Shown piece by piece: positions 18,468 to 28,551 of a DNA stretch of 64,000 bases (position 1 is the first letter of the stretch; every line of letters starts with the position of its first letter). The stretch spans positions 1 to 64,000 of the forward strand of contig NZ_JALKFZ020000031.1 of NCBI RefSeq assembly GCF_023243075.1, given 5' to 3'. Both the position numbers and the translations under genes were made by a program. The DNA is from Frankia sp. AiPa1. Lineage in GTDB: Bacteria; Actinomycetota; Actinomycetes; Frankiales; Frankiaceae. The notes beneath the pieces were generated by a model, which did no database searches, had not been told where the DNA came from, and saw nothing but the letters and a program-made list of their open reading frames with translations.

Positions 18468-19091
18468 ATGCGCGCGAGTCGGCGTGACGCCGAACGCGGC
18501 CCGACCACCGCTGCCGGGCATGACGTGGCCGACAGGGGTGGTCAGGCGGTCGATCCGGCGGTGGTGGCTCGGGAGATCTGTCTGCGTCAGCTGGCTACGC
18601 GGGCGCGTAGCCGTGCTGAGCTTGCCGCCACTCTGCGTCGAAGAGGAGTCGCAGAGGACGTCGCCGAGGCGGTGCTGGACCGGCTGACCGCGGTCGGCCT
18701 GATAGATGACAGTGCCTTCGCTGCGGACTATGTCTCCTCTGCGCGAAGCCGACGTGGGTTGGGGCGGCAGGCGCTCGCCGCTGAACTGCGCCGGCGCGGA
18801 GTGCAGCCCGACGTCGTCCGGGTCGCCACCGAGTCCGTCTCCGGTGAGGAGGAGGAAAACGGCGCCCGCGATCTCGTGCGGCGCCGATCAGCCGCGATGC
18901 GTGGGTTGCCCGCGCCGGTGCGGGCGCGGCGGTTGCTTGCCGTGCTGGCCCGGCGCGGCTATTCGGCGCAGCTCGCCGCCCGGGTCGTGCGCGAGGAGCT
19001 CGAGGCAGATCACGGTGGCATGGGCGACCCTGGCGCTGACGGGCTTGGCGCTGACGGGCTTGGCGCGGGCGACGCGGAGCCGGACTGGTAG
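18468..19091 (+). CDS. recX: RecA regulatory protein RecX
   Basis: Modulator that caps or destabilises RecA filaments. The family pattern is clear: VAREICLRQLATRARSRAEL, LRRRGVAEDVAEAVLDRLTA, GLIDDSAFAADYVSSARSRR, GLGRQALAAELRRRGV, and RRGYSAQLAARVVREELE at the C-terminus. It starts three bases after the recA stop. The last 20 residues are a glycine/aspartate repeat (GADGLGADGLGAG) coded by a 15-bp tandem duplication, beyond the usual end of RecX. Expression should follow the SOS control of recA. Confidence 0.93.
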   Translation: MRASRRDAERGPTTAAGHDVADRGGQAVDPAVVAREICLRQLATRARSRAELAATLRRRGVAEDVAEAVLDRLTAVGLIDDSAFAADYVSSARSRRGLGRQALAAELRRRGVQPDVVRVATESVSGEEEENGARDLVRRRSAAMRGLPAPVRARRLLAVLARRGYSAQLAARVVREELEADHGGMGDPGADGLGADGLGAGDAEPDW

Positions 19092-19139
19092 CCAGCTTGT
19101 CCTGGCCGGATTGCGGCGGTGAGTGATATGCGCGATTTC

Positions 19140-19169
19140 TTGACGCAGGAATGTGTTGTGATCTACGCT
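19140..19169 (+). promoter_or_regulatory. Candidate promoter for rny (TTGACG-18-TACGCT)
   Basis: TTGACG at 19140-19145 and TACGCT at 19164-19169 are separated by 18 bases in the 373-base gap (19092-19464) between recX and rny. They fit a principal-sigma promoter. No other gene is visible in that gap. Confidence 0.4.
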
Positions 19170-19464
19170 TCACTGGAAAGGTGACAGGATCTCGCGGTTC
19201 TGCGATGCGGCGATGCAGGTAGCGCGATGTAGATAGCTGGTCCAACTTCACACGTGGGCACCCGCCACCTGCGGATGTCCAGGCCGGTGCGCGACGCGGC
19301 CCGTCACGATTGGCGGTCCGCGCAAGTACGCCACAGCGGCTTCACACGCTGCCTGGGAGTACGGGTGTTCGTGCCGCGGTGGTGTTTGTGCCAGGCCGTG
19401 GATCCTTCGCCGCCCCCCGTCCAAGCCCGCTCGCGTGGGCCCGAAGACAGCGGAGGGAACCGCG

Positions 19465-21555
19465 GTGGAGGGCGTCCTGGTCATCGTCCTGTCCGTCGTC
19501 CTCCTCGTGCTTGTCGGGCTGGTGGTGATGGTTGCCCGGCTCGCGCACAACGACGGGCGGGTGTCACTGCCGGGTCGCGTACGACGACTGCGGCCCGGCC
19601 TCGGGTCCGCGACCCCGAGAAGCCCCGACGCGTACGACGCTCCGCGTTACGACCCGGCCTCTGACGGTGCGGACGGGGAACCCACCGTGAGGGTCCTGCC
19701 CGCTGCCACCGGCGGAACGCGGCAGCAATCCCACGACGACGGCCGGCCGTCCGCCGTGGCGCCGGTGGACCCGCCGGAGGCACCCGAGGCCTCTGGGCCC
19801 GCCGAGATCCCGGGGATCCCCACGACCCCGGAGATCGCCGAGACCCCACAGACCTCACAGACCACCGAGACCCCACAGACCTCACAGACCACCGAGACCC
19901 CACAGACCACGGTGGTGAACACGACCGGTTCCGTGGCCACGCATGCAAGCGTCGGGGCCGCCGGCGCTGCGACCGCGGGGAGCGCTTCTGCCGGCCGTGC
20001 GGCCGTCGAGGGCGCGCAGCTACTCGTCCGCGCTGAACGGGAGTCGCAGGAGCGCCTGGCGCGGGCTGAGCGGGAAGGCGCCGAGATCCGTCGGCGCGGT
20101 GCCGAGGAGGCCGCCTCGCTGCGTGACCGGGCCCGGGCGGAGGCCGCGGCCGAGGCAGAACGGCTCGAGGCCGCCGCCCGCGAGAAGGCCCAGGCTCAGG
20201 CCGAGTCGGCCCGAGCGAAGGTCGAAGAGGCCCGGGCCGAACTGCGTCGACGCGAGGACGCCCTGACCGGCCGCGAGCAACTGATCGAGCAGCGCGCGGC
20301 CAGCCTTGACGAGCACGCGAACCGCCTGGCCGACCGGGAGCAGGATCTCCGCGCAAGGGAGACGGAGCTCACTCGGCGGGCGGCAGAGGCGGACGACCTC
20401 GAGGCCGAGCGGCGGCAGGCGCTCGAGCAGGTTGCCGGGCTCACCGCCACACAGGCTCGCGCCGAGCTTGTCAGCACCATCCAGCAGGAGGCCCGTCGAG
20501 AGGCGGTGCTGCTGGTCCGGGAGATCGAGACGCGGGCCGAGGAAGAAGGTGAGGAACGGGCGCGGCGCATCGTCACGACCGCGATCCAGCGGGTCGCCGC
20601 CGAGCAGACCACGGAGTCCGTCGTGACCGTGCTGCAGCTGCCAGGCGACGAAATGAAGGGGCGGATCATCGGCCGCGAAGGCCGCAACATCCGCACCTTC
20701 GAGTCCGTCACCGGGGTGAACGTTCTCATCGATGACACGCCGGAAGCGGTGCTGCTGAGCTGCTTCGACCCGGTGCGCCGGGAGGTCGGGCGGATCACGC
20801 TCGCGGCGCTGGTCGCCGACGGGCGGATCCATCCGCACCGGATCGAGGAGGAGTACGCCCGCGCCCAGGTCGAGGTCGAGGCGCGCTGCGTGCGGGCGGG
20901 GGAGGACGCCCTGGTCGAGACGGGGATCTCGGAGCTGCACCCGGAGCTGATCGTCCTGCTCGGGAGGCTGCGCTACCGCACCAGCTACGGGCAGAACGTG
21001 CTCGCGCATCTGATCGAGAGTGCGCACCTCGCCGGGATCATGGCCGCTGAGCTCAGGATGGAACTGCCCCTGGCGAAACGGGCAGCGCTGCTGCACGACC
21101 TCGGCAAGGCGTTGACCCACCAGGTGGAGGGCTCGCACGCGCTGATCGGCGCCGACGTCGCTCGCCGCTACGGCGAATCCGAGGAGGTCGTACACGCCAT
21201 CGAGGCGCATCACAACGAGGTGGCGCCGCGCTCGCTGTGTGCGGTGCTCACCCAGGCCGCCGATCAGATCTCCGGCGGGCGGCCCGGTGCCCGGCGCGCG
21301 AGTCTCGAGTCGTACGTGAAACGCCTCGAGCGCATCGAGCAGATCGCCGGGGAGCGCCCCGGTGTCGATCGGGTGTTCGCCATGCAGGCCGGCCGTGAGG
21401 TGCGGGTCATGGTGGTTCCCGAGGAGGTCGACGACGCTGCGGCCCATCTGCTCGCCCGCGATGTCGCCCGTCAGATCGAGGACGAGCTGACCTATCCCGG
21501 CCAGATCCGGGTCACCGTGGTGCGCGAAACCCGGGCCGTGGGCACCGCCCGCTGA
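19465..21555 (+). CDS. rny: Ribonuclease Y
   Basis: Membrane-anchored endoribonuclease that starts mRNA decay. One N-terminal helix (EGVLVIVLSVVLLVLVGLVV) is followed by a long linker, a coiled coil rich in Glu/Arg/Ala (about 210-370), the KH domain (GRIIGREGRNIRTFESVTGV) and the HD domain (KRAALLHDLGKALTHQVEGS, then HAIEAHHNEVAP). I chose GTG 19465 because GGAGGG lies seven bases before it; a GTG at 19435 would add ten residues. At about 696 residues it is well over the roughly 520 of Bacillus. The extra length is the linker after the membrane helix, including the ETPQTSQTT repeats listed separately. Confidence 0.93.
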   Translation: MEGVLVIVLSVVLLVLVGLVVMVARLAHNDGRVSLPGRVRRLRPGLGSATPRSPDAYDAPRYDPASDGADGEPTVRVLPAATGGTRQQSHDDGRPSAVAPVDPPEAPEASGPAEIPGIPTTPEIAETPQTSQTTETPQTSQTTETPQTTVVNTTGSVATHASVGAAGAATAGSASAGRAAVEGAQLLVRAERESQERLARAEREGAEIRRRGAEEAASLRDRARAEAAAEAERLEAAAREKAQAQAESARAKVEEARAELRRREDALTGREQLIEQRAASLDEHANRLADREQDLRARETELTRRAAEADDLEAERRQALEQVAGLTATQARAELVSTIQQEARREAVLLVREIETRAEEEGEERARRIVTTAIQRVAAEQTTESVVTVLQLPGDEMKGRIIGREGRNIRTFESVTGVNVLIDDTPEAVLLSCFDPVRREVGRITLAALVADGRIHPHRIEEEYARAQVEVEARCVRAGEDALVETGISELHPELIVLLGRLRYRTSYGQNVLAHLIESAHLAGIMAAELRMELPLAKRAALLHDLGKALTHQVEGSHALIGADVARRYGESEEVVHAIEAHHNEVAPRSLCAVLTQAADQISGGRPGARRASLESYVKRLERIEQIAGERPGVDRVFAMQAGREVRVMVVPEEVDDAAAHLLARDVARQIEDELTYPGQIRVTVVRETRAVGTAR
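19840..19911 (+). repeat. 27-bp tandem repeat in the rny linker
   Basis: Two full and one partial copy of a 27-base unit, itself three related 9-mers, encode ETPQTSQTT. The frame is preserved. It lies in the variable linker between the membrane helix and the coiled coil. Confidence 0.85.
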
Positions 21556-21588
21556 ACGGAGAACCTGAGCGGGGAGGGTGAGTGGGGA

Positions 21589-22455
21589 TCAGCCCCGAGT
21601 CAGCGGCGGGTCGACTGGCCCGATGGCCGCGGGCGCGCCGAGCCGCCGGTCCTGCCGACGATCCAGCCAGCGGGCCAGCAGCGACAGTAGACCGTTGGTC
21701 ACGATGTAGATCAGTGCCAGCACGGTGTAGACGGGCAGGGCGTAGCGACTGCCGAGATACTCCACCGCGCCTCGGCCGGACCGCAGCAGCTCGCTGTAGG
21801 CGATCACGAATCCGAGCGAGGTGTCCTTGAGCAGGATGACGAGCTGACTGACCAGGGTGGGGCTCATTCGCCGCACGGCCTGCGGGAGCAGGACGAGCCG
21901 GAAGGCCTGCAACGGCCGCAGGCCGAGGGCTGCGGCGGCCTCCGCCTGCCCCCGATCGATCGAGCCGACGCCGGCCCGGAAGATCTCGCTGAGCACCGCG
22001 CCGTTGTAGACGGTCAGGCCGAGCACGAGCGCCCAGAAGGTTGACACCTGCCAGCCAAGTGCCGGTAGCCCCAAATAGGCGAAGAGGATCAGCATCAGCA
22101 CTGGCAGGCTGCGCAGCAGTTCCACCGCGACCGTGGCCGGTAGGCGAACCACCCGGCGGCTGGACATCCGGCCGAGCGCCAGCAGCAGGCCGAGTCCCAC
22201 CGCGAGGACCATTCCGGTGACGGCCACACGCAGCGTGGCGAGCAGTCCCTTCCACAACAGGGTACGTAGCTCCGGCTCGTCCAGGAACACCCGCCAGATC
22301 TCCGCGTCGAGCTGCCCCTTGCTGGCAAGCCTGGCCAGGGCGAGCGCGACCAGCCCGGCGAACACGACCAGCGCGGCGACACTTCCGACCAGGATCCGTC
22401 GGCGTCCGCGCGGCCCGGGTGGATCGGCGAGCATGAGGGACGTGCCGCCGTTCAT
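21589..22455 (-). CDS. Amino-acid ABC transporter permease (GluD type)
   Basis: Membrane permease of a polar amino-acid (glutamate type) importer. It has at least five hydrophobic helices and the permease EAA loop AEAAAALGLRPLQAFRLVLL followed by PQAVRRMSPTLVSQL. It is the last gene of a four-gene operon read on the minus strand (ATPase, binding protein, permease, permease). Its start overlaps the end of the preceding permease by four bases (ATGA). It converges on rny with only 33 bases between the stops. Confidence 0.88.
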   Translation of the reverse strand: MNGGTSLMLADPPGPRGRRRILVGSVAALVVFAGLVALALARLASKGQLDAEIWRVFLDEPELRTLLWKGLLATLRVAVTGMVLAVGLGLLLALGRMSSRRVVRLPATVAVELLRSLPVLMLILFAYLGLPALGWQVSTFWALVLGLTVYNGAVLSEIFRAGVGSIDRGQAEAAAALGLRPLQAFRLVLLPQAVRRMSPTLVSQLVILLKDTSLGFVIAYSELLRSGRGAVEYLGSRYALPVYTVLALIYIVTNGLLSLLARWLDRRQDRRLGAPAAIGPVDPPLTRG

Positions 22456-23150
22456 CGAACCCGCTCCAGCCGCCGCTCGGTCACTGCGAGCCCGCCGGCC
22501 AGCGTGAGAGTGAGGATCAGGTAGCCGACCACACCACCGAGCAGGATGGCGATGACGGCGTCCGGGTTAGCCGTGGTCAGCCGCTGCACCACGCCGGTGA
22601 GCTCCTGGACGCCGAAGGCCGCGGCAATCGAGGTGTTGCGGATCAGAGCGCTGATGACGCTGCCCAGCGGCTGCACAACGGTGCGCAGCGCCTGCGGCAG
22701 CACGACCAGCCGAAGGTTCTGGCTGAAGGTGAGGCCCAGCGCTCGCGCTGCCTCCACCTGGCCGACATCGACCCCGTTGATGCCGGAGCGTACCGCCTCG
22801 CAGACCATCGCCGCGTGGTAGATCGACAGCGCGACCACGGCAAAAGTGAAATACGAGAAGACGATGTCGACCTGGGGCAGAACGAACACCACGAAGAAGA
22901 ACACCACTGTCAGCGGGGTGTTGCGCACGACCTCCACGTAAACGGTGCCGGCCCAGCGCAACGGAGGCACCGGTCCGACCCGCATGGTGGCAAGCAGAGT
23001 CCCGCCGACGAGCGCCGCCACCGTGGCGAACAGGCTCAGCCCCACCGTGCGGCGCAGGCCCTCGGCGAAGATGTCGAGGTTGTCAAGAACGGCGTCGATC
23101 GCGAGCCCCTCCCTTCTGTCCCACCGGTCGGCCCTGGTCGCACCGGTCAC
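22452..23150 (-). CDS. Amino-acid ABC transporter permease (GluC type)
   Basis: Partner permease of the same importer, with five helices and the EAA loop VEAARALGLTFSQNLRLVVL followed by PQALRTVVQPLGSVI. Family alignment places the true beginning near LAIDAVLDNLDIFAEGLRRT. The nearest in-frame start is GTG 23150, giving 232 residues. The open frame runs up to 23414, but that extension is low-complexity arginine-rich sequence overlapping the binding-protein gene. No good ribosome binding site is visible, so the start remains uncertain. Confidence 0.82.
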   Translation of the reverse strand: MTGATRADRWDRREGLAIDAVLDNLDIFAEGLRRTVGLSLFATVAALVGGTLLATMRVGPVPPLRWAGTVYVEVVRNTPLTVVFFFVVFVLPQVDIVFSYFTFAVVALSIYHAAMVCEAVRSGINGVDVGQVEAARALGLTFSQNLRLVVLPQALRTVVQPLGSVISALIRNTSIAAAFGVQELTGVVQRLTTANPDAVIAILLGGVVGYLILTLTLAGGLAVTERRLERVR

Positions 23151-23268
23151 CGCGGCGGCTGGGGACGCCGGTGGGAAGGCCGGCGGGACGGGCGCGGTTG
23201 CGCGGTACCGCGGCCACCCGCCGGCTCTGTCCTGTGGCCTCCGTCGCGCTGCCCGGAGCCCCTGCCCG

Positions 23269-24237
23269 TCAGCTGGTGTATCGGTCCACTGGCGGCGGGG
23301 TCGGCGTCGTCTTCTCGACCTTGCCGACGGTGCTGGCGAACGCCTTCGCCCAGCGTCCGTCACGGTAGGAGGCCTCGAGGGTGTCGTTGACGAACGTCCG
23401 GAACGCGGTGTCACCCTTGCGGAGCCCGATGCCGTACGGCTCCTTGGTGAAGGTGCCGCCGACCAGCTTGAACGCGTCCGGATCCTTGTCGATCAGGCCG
23501 AGCAGAATCACGTTGTCGGTGGTGACGGCGTCGACCTGGCCATTCTTCAGCGCGTCCGCGCACTTGCTGTAGACGTCGAACAGGACGAGCTGGGCGGCGG
23601 GCGCGACCTTGCGGATGTTGTCGGCCGGAGTGGAGCCGCTTACTGAGCACACCTTCTTGCCGGCCAGGGAGTCCTTGCCGGTGATGGTGGTGTTGTCCTT
23701 CTTCACCATAATGGCCTGGCCGGCGACGTAGTACGGCCCGGCGAAGTCGACGACCTTCTTGCGTTTGTCGTTGATGGTGTACGTGGCCGCCACGATGTCG
23801 ACCCGGCCCTGCTCGATGAACGGTTCACGGTTCGCGGAGACGGTTTCGACAAAGTTGATTTTGTTCTCCGGGATTCCCAGCGCGCCCGCGATGATCTTGG
23901 AGATCTCGACGTCGAAGCCCTCGGGCTTGCCGCTGAGGTTCTTCAGCCCGAACAGTGGCTGGTCGAACTTCGTACCGACCGTGATCTTTCCGGCGTCGTG
24001 CAGGCGGGCCATGGTGGTGCCGGGGGCGAAGCTCGTGGCGGCACTGGGCGTTGCGCTGTCACCGTCGTCGTCGCTGCCGCAGGCGGACAGGCCCAGCGTG
24101 GTGAGCAGCACGGCGCCGAGCAGCAGTGCGCCGGCGCGTCGACGGCGCAGACCAAACCCAGTTCGACCGAGCCCAGTACCTCGGCTGGACCCAGTACCTC
24201 GGCTGGACCCAGTATCTCGACCGATTGCTGTGCGCAT
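23269..24237 (-). CDS. Amino-acid ABC transporter substrate-binding lipoprotein (GluB type)
   Basis: Extracellular solute-binding protein, family 3. It has an Arg-rich N terminus, a hydrophobic segment ALLLGAVLLTTLGL and the lipobox LSAC, so it should be a lipid-anchored receptor. The mature part shows the family pattern TVGTKFDQPLFGLKN, GFDVEISKIIAGALG, FVETVSANREPFIEQGRVDI and ATYTINDKRKKVVDFAGPYY, matching glutamate-binding GluB. The extreme N terminus contains an 18-base tandem repeat (24176-24222, SSRGTG copies) ahead of the signal helix, so the real start may be further in. It is the second gene of the operon. Confidence 0.9.
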   Translation of the reverse strand: MRTAIGRDTGSSRGTGSSRGTGLGRTGFGLRRRRAGALLLGAVLLTTLGLSACGSDDDGDSATPSAATSFAPGTTMARLHDAGKITVGTKFDQPLFGLKNLSGKPEGFDVEISKIIAGALGIPENKINFVETVSANREPFIEQGRVDIVAATYTINDKRKKVVDFAGPYYVAGQAIMVKKDNTTITGKDSLAGKKVCSVSGSTPADNIRKVAPAAQLVLFDVYSKCADALKNGQVDAVTTDNVILLGLIDKDPDAFKLVGGTFTKEPYGIGLRKGDTAFRTFVNDTLEASYRDGRWAKAFASTVGKVEKTTPTPPPVDRYTS

Positions 24238-24303
24238 GAACCATTCCCTTCGGGGGCGTTCGCGGATCGTTCTGTTTCAGATGGCTCAGGGCGCCTGGCG
24301 GGC

Positions 24304-25038
24304 TCAGTGCCGCAGCACCCGGCCAAGGAAATCGCGGGCGCGGTCCGAGTTCGGGGCGTCGAAGAAGGTGGCCGGCGGGGCGATCTCCACGATCCGGCCG
24401 TCGGCCATGAAGGCGACCCGGTCGGCGGCGGAGCGGGCGAAGCCCATCTCGTGGGTGACCACGATCATGGTCATGCCGCTGGCGGCCAGCGAGCGCATGA
24501 CGTCGAGCACCTCGGAGATCATCTCCGGGTCGAGGGCCGAGGTCGGCTCGTCGAACAGCATCAGGACCGGATCCATCGCGAGTGCCCGGGCGATGGCGGC
24601 CCGTTGCTGCTGGCCCCCGGAGAGCTGGCGCGGCAGCCGGTCGGCCTTGTCCGCGATCCCCACCCGCGCGAGCAGTTCGCGGGCCCGAGCCTCGGCCACA
24701 GGGCGCTTCTGGCCGAGCACCTTCACCGGACCGAGCGTCAGGTTGTCCAGGATCGTCCGGTGGGCGAACAGGTTGAACGACTGGAACACCATCCCGACCC
24801 GCGCCCGCATCCGGGCGAGCTCACGGCCCTCCGCGGGCAGCGGCCTGTCCTCGAACAGGATCCGGCCCTCGTCGATCGTCTCGAGCCGGTTGATACAGCG
24901 GCACATCGTCGACTTGCCGGACCCGGACGGCCCGATGACGACCACCACCTCGCCCGCCTCCACGGACAGATCGATATCGGAAAGCACGCGGTGGTCGCCG
25001 AACGACTTGCCGACGCCCTCCAGGGCCACCAGGGGCAC
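24304..25038 (-). CDS. Amino-acid ABC transporter ATP-binding protein (GluA type)
   Basis: ATPase subunit, 244 residues, first gene of the importer operon. Walker [19 protein letters not shown], signature [17 protein letters not shown], Walker [16 protein letters not shown] and the switch histidine in VVTHEMGFA are all intact. The CINRLE sequence after Walker A is typical of polar amino-acid transporters (GlnQ/GluA). The order ATPase, receptor, permease, permease and the position between rny and miaB match other actinobacteria. The promoter should lie in the 174-base gap shared with miaB. Confidence 0.93.
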   Translation of the reverse strand: MPLVALEGVGKSFGDHRVLSDIDLSVEAGEVVVVIGPSGSGKSTMCRCINRLETIDEGRILFEDRPLPAEGRELARMRARVGMVFQSFNLFAHRTILDNLTLGPVKVLGQKRPVAEARARELLARVGIADKADRLPRQLSGGQQQRAAIARALAMDPVLMLFDEPTSALDPEMISEVLDVMRSLAASGMTMIVVTHEMGFARSAADRVAFMADGRIVEIAPPATFFDAPNSDRARDFLGRVLRH

Positions 25039-25212
25039 GTGGAACCTCCCGACACATTATGGAAACGGTAGGTGATGGGCCGATCATCCCGATCCTGGCC
25101 GTCGCGTGCCGTTCGACGCGCGGATCGGTCGTGAGTCCGACAGCGGCAGCGCCGGTCGGCTCCGACGCCCTTCCGTCCGTGCTCGTGCTCTCCGCGCTGA
25201 CGCTGTGCCTCC

Positions 25213-26817
25213 ATGACTCGTCGTCGTGCTGGTTTGTCGGGGCCTCGCCGTACGCTGGTGGACGTGACCGGACGCAGTTATGAGGTACGCACGTTCGGGT
25301 GTCAGATGAACGTTCACGACTCCGAGCGGCTCTCCGGCCTGCTCGAGTCCGCAGGCTACGTCCCCGCAGCCGCTGGTGCCGAGGCGGATGTCGTCGTGTT
25401 CAACACCTGCGCGGTGCGAGAGAACGCGGACAACCGGTTGTACGGCAACCTTGGCCAGCTCGTCCCGGCGAAGAAGTCCCATCCCGGCATGCAGATCGCC
25501 GTCGGCGGCTGCCTCGCGCAGAAGGACCGGGCGACGATCCTCGATCGGGCGCCGTGGGTCGACGTGGTCTTCGGCACCCACAACCTGCACCGCCTGCCCG
25601 TCCTGCTCGAACGTGCTCGGCACAACGCCGCCGCGCAGCTCGAGATCGTCGAGGCGCTGGAGGTGTTTCCCAGCACGTTGCCGACCCGGCGCGCCAGTCA
25701 CCACTGCGCATGGGTCAGCATCAGCGTCGGCTGCGACAACACCTGCACCTTCTGCATCGTGCCGAGCCTGCGCGGGACCGAACGCGACCGGCGGCCCGGT
25801 GACGTGCTCGCCGAGGTCGAGGCGCTGGTCGCCGAGGGCGTCCTGGAGATCACCCTGCTTGGCCAGAACGTGAACTCCTACGGCCGCTCGCTCGGTGACC
25901 CCGGCGCGTTCGCGAAACTACTGCGGTCCTGCGGCGGCATCGAGGGCCTGGAGCGGGTGCGCTTCACCTCACCGCATCCGCGGGACTTCACCGACGACGT
26001 CATCGAAGCCATGGCCGCCACCCCGAACGTCTGCCATCAGCTGCACATGCCGCTCCAGTCAGGCTCGGACGCGGTGCTGCGCCGGATGCGCCGTTCCTAC
26101 CGGCGCGAGCGTTACCTCGGCATCATCGAGCGGGTCCGCGCCGCGATGCCGGACGCCGCGATCAGCACCGACATCATCGTCGGCTTCCCCGGCGAGACCG
26201 AGGCCGACTTCGTCGACACCCTCGACGTCGTGCGCGCGGCCCGGTTCTCCGGCGCGTTCACGTTCCAGTACTCGCCGCGCCCCGGCACGCCGGCGGCGAC
26301 GATGGACCACCAGATCGACCGGGCCACGGTCGCTGAGCGTTACGGTCGGCTCGTCGCGCTGCAGGATGAGATCTCCTGGGCGGAGAACCGTGAGCTGGTG
26401 GGCGCCCGGGTGGAACTGCTGGTCGCCGAGGGCGAGGGTCGCAAGGACGACGCGACCGGCCGGCTGACCGGCCGGGCCCGCGACGGCCGGCTCGTCCACT
26501 TCCGCGCCGCCGAGCTCACACCTGGGGAGAGCCGGCCCGGGGAGGTTCGGCCTGGTGATGTTGTGGAGACCTTGGTGACCAGGGCCGCGCCGCACCACCT
26601 GACCGCGGACGGGCCGCTGCTGTCGCTGCGGCGGACCCGCGCCGGTGACGCCTGGGAGCAGGCCCGTCGCACGTCGGCGGCGACGCCCGATGCCTCCTCG
26701 CGGCCGACCGTCACCCTTGGTATGCCAGCGCTGCGGCCGACGGACTCGGGATCGGAGGGGTCGGGGGCGCCGATCACGGCCTGTTCCGCGGCCGACGCCG
26801 GGCCTGGCTCGCGGTGA
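25213..26817 (+). CDS. miaB: tRNA-2-methylthio-N6-dimethylallyladenosine synthase MiaB
   Basis: Radical-SAM methylthiotransferase acting on A37 of tRNAs reading codons beginning with U, after MiaA. Cluster ligands are visible in [33 protein letters not shown] and GGCLAQKD. The radical-SAM motif is [15 protein letters not shown] near residue 177. A TRAM domain covers about 385-460. Two starts are possible: ATG 25213, used here, and GTG about 15-17 codons later, which fits short homologues. The C-terminal 60 residues are an unconserved, low-complexity tail. It ends in a four-base overlap with the next gene. Confidence 0.94.
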   Translation: MTRRRAGLSGPRRTLVDVTGRSYEVRTFGCQMNVHDSERLSGLLESAGYVPAAAGAEADVVVFNTCAVRENADNRLYGNLGQLVPAKKSHPGMQIAVGGCLAQKDRATILDRAPWVDVVFGTHNLHRLPVLLERARHNAAAQLEIVEALEVFPSTLPTRRASHHCAWVSISVGCDNTCTFCIVPSLRGTERDRRPGDVLAEVEALVAEGVLEITLLGQNVNSYGRSLGDPGAFAKLLRSCGGIEGLERVRFTSPHPRDFTDDVIEAMAATPNVCHQLHMPLQSGSDAVLRRMRRSYRRERYLGIIERVRAAMPDAAISTDIIVGFPGETEADFVDTLDVVRAARFSGAFTFQYSPRPGTPAATMDHQIDRATVAERYGRLVALQDEISWAENRELVGARVELLVAEGEGRKDDATGRLTGRARDGRLVHFRAAELTPGESRPGEVRPGDVVETLVTRAAPHHLTADGPLLSLRRTRAGDAWEQARRTSAATPDASSRPTVTLGMPALRPTDSGSEGSGAPITACSAADAGPGSR

Positions 26818-27587
26818 CGTTCGTCGCGGCGGCGGTCTGCCCGCATCCTCCGTTGCTGGTCCCGGAGGTCGGCGGCGCCGAGCCGGTGGCGGCGCGGCCG
26901 GCCGCCCTCGCCGCGGTGCGCCAGCTGACCGCGGCCTCCCCGGACCGGATCGTCGTCGTCGGCGACGCCGGGGACGTGCCCGCTGAGATCGACTACGGCC
27001 CGGCGACCGCAGGCACGTTCGCCGGCTTCGGGGTGGACCTCTCGGTGTCTCTTGGCGTTGAGGCAGCTGTGCCGTCCGCGCCGGTCCTGCCGCTGTCGCT
27101 CACGGTCGGTGCGTGGCTGCTCGCGACGGCTGGGTGGCCGGGCGCGCGTACGGCGCTGGGTGTGCCCAGCGGGTACTCGGCGCGCCAGGCGGCCGAGCTC
27201 GGGCAGCGGCTGGTGGCGGCGAGCGACCCGGCCGAGCGGCTCGGGCTGTTGGTGATGGGCGACGCCTCCGCCCGCCGGACGGTGAAGGCGCCGGGTGCGC
27301 TGGATGAGCGGGCCGCGCCGTTCGACGCCGCTGTCGCCGCCGCGCTGCTCGGCGTCGACCCGGACGGACTGCTCGGCCTCGACGCCGGGCTCGCGGCCGA
27401 TCTGCTCGTGGCCGGACGGGCTTCCTGGCAGGTCCTCGCCGGTGCGCTAGTCGCCGCGACTCGGGACGACACGCCCCGCGCGGCCTGGATCGGCGCGCTC
27501 GGTTACGACGCCGCACCCTACGGTGTCGGTTATCTGGTAGCCGTTTGGATCCGGGGGGATGCAGCACGTGAGGGAGCCGGCGAGTGA
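26814..27587 (+). CDS. LigB-like class III extradiol dioxygenase family protein
   Basis: A 257-residue protein that begins with [18 protein letters not shown], the opening of LigB-fold proteins found beside miaA in actinobacteria (Rv2728c position). The early CPHPPLL and GLLVMGDAS patterns are conserved. The usual SHG-like active-site stretch is not obvious, so enzymatic activity is uncertain. The GTG start overlaps the miaB stop (GTGA) and the 3' end overlaps the hydrolase gene by 29 bases, so miaB, this gene and the hydrolase form one transcript. Confidence 0.72.
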   Translation: MTFVAAAVCPHPPLLVPEVGGAEPVAARPAALAAVRQLTAASPDRIVVVGDAGDVPAEIDYGPATAGTFAGFGVDLSVSLGVEAAVPSAPVLPLSLTVGAWLLATAGWPGARTALGVPSGYSARQAAELGQRLVAASDPAERLGLLVMGDASARRTVKAPGALDERAAPFDAAVAAALLGVDPDGLLGLDAGLAADLLVAGRASWQVLAGALVAATRDDTPRAAWIGALGYDAAPYGVGYLVAVWIRGDAAREGAGE

Positions 27588-28464
27588 TCTGCCGTCAGGA
27601 GTGCGACGAACGGAGATAGCGGGCCTGGCTGCTCTGCGGACCACAGCTGTGGCGCCGGACGGTACCGCGGTTCTGTTGCTCGCGGGATTCGCCGCGAGCA
27701 AGGAGGACTACCTGCCGATCCTGCCAGCGCTGGCCGCCGCGGGTTTCACCGCGGTCGCTCCGGATCAGCGTGGCCAGTACGAGTCACCCGGCCCCGACGA
27801 TGTCGCCGGCTACACCTTGGCCGCGTTCGCCGCCGACGTCCACCGGGTGATCGGTGCGCTCGGCGGTGGGCCGGTCCACCTGGTCGGGCACAGCTTCGGC
27901 GGTCTGGTCGCGCGGGAGGTGGTCCTCACCGAGCCCACCGCGGTACGCACGTTGGCGCTGCTGTCGTCCGGCCCGGCCGGCATTGTCGGCCACCGCCGTC
28001 GGGCGCTGCGCACGATCCGACGGATGCTGCTGCACGGCGGGCAGCCGGCGGTGTGGGCGGCGCTGCACGCGGTCGCCCACCCGCGCCCCGACCAGACCGA
28101 CGAGTTTCTGCGGCGCAGATTCCTCGCGCACCATCGCGTGGGCCTGACCGCCGTCAGTGACCATCTCCTGTCCGCCCCCGACCAGGTCGATCAGCTTGCC
28201 GGAGTGACGCGGGCGACGAGGCTGCCTGTCCTCGTCGCCCATGGCGATGGCGATGACGGCTGGCCCGCGAGTGTGCAGGCGGACATGGCCCGCCGGCTCG
28301 CGGCCCGCTACGAGGTGATCCCCGCCGCCCGTCATGACCCGGTGCGCGACAGCCCGGACGCACTCGTGGCCACGCTCATCCGGTTCTGGCAGGCGGGGAC
28401 AACCCGGCAGGCCGAGCCCGGCGGACGAAGACCTCACCGCGCAACCGCGCGCGGCGGCGTCTGA
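27559..28464 (+). CDS. Alpha/beta hydrolase
   Basis: A 301-residue alpha/beta-hydrolase fold protein. The nucleophile elbow is GHSFGG near residue 112 (VHLVGHSFGGLVAREV). The oxyanion region is LLLAGFAASKEDYLPILP, the acid lies near ARLPVLVAHGDGDDGW, and the late histidine in VIPAARHDPVRDSPD completes a plausible Ser-Asp-His triad. The substrate cannot be read from the sequence. It overlaps the previous gene by 29 bases. The start could be ATG 27559 or GTG 27568. The C-terminal 25 residues are an arginine-rich tail. Confidence 0.85.
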   Translation: MQHVREPASDLPSGVRRTEIAGLAALRTTAVAPDGTAVLLLAGFAASKEDYLPILPALAAAGFTAVAPDQRGQYESPGPDDVAGYTLAAFAADVHRVIGALGGGPVHLVGHSFGGLVAREVVLTEPTAVRTLALLSSGPAGIVGHRRRALRTIRRMLLHGGQPAVWAALHAVAHPRPDQTDEFLRRRFLAHHRVGLTAVSDHLLSAPDQVDQLAGVTRATRLPVLVAHGDGDDGWPASVQADMARRLAARYEVIPAARHDPVRDSPDALVATLIRFWQAGTTRQAEPGGRRPHRATARGGV

Positions 28465-28551
28465 CCGGGTCGAGCGAGGAGCGTCCGGTACGCGAGGGTG
28501 GGGATCCGCGGGCGATGACCACGGGTCGTGGGGCGTGGCACCATTCTCGCG

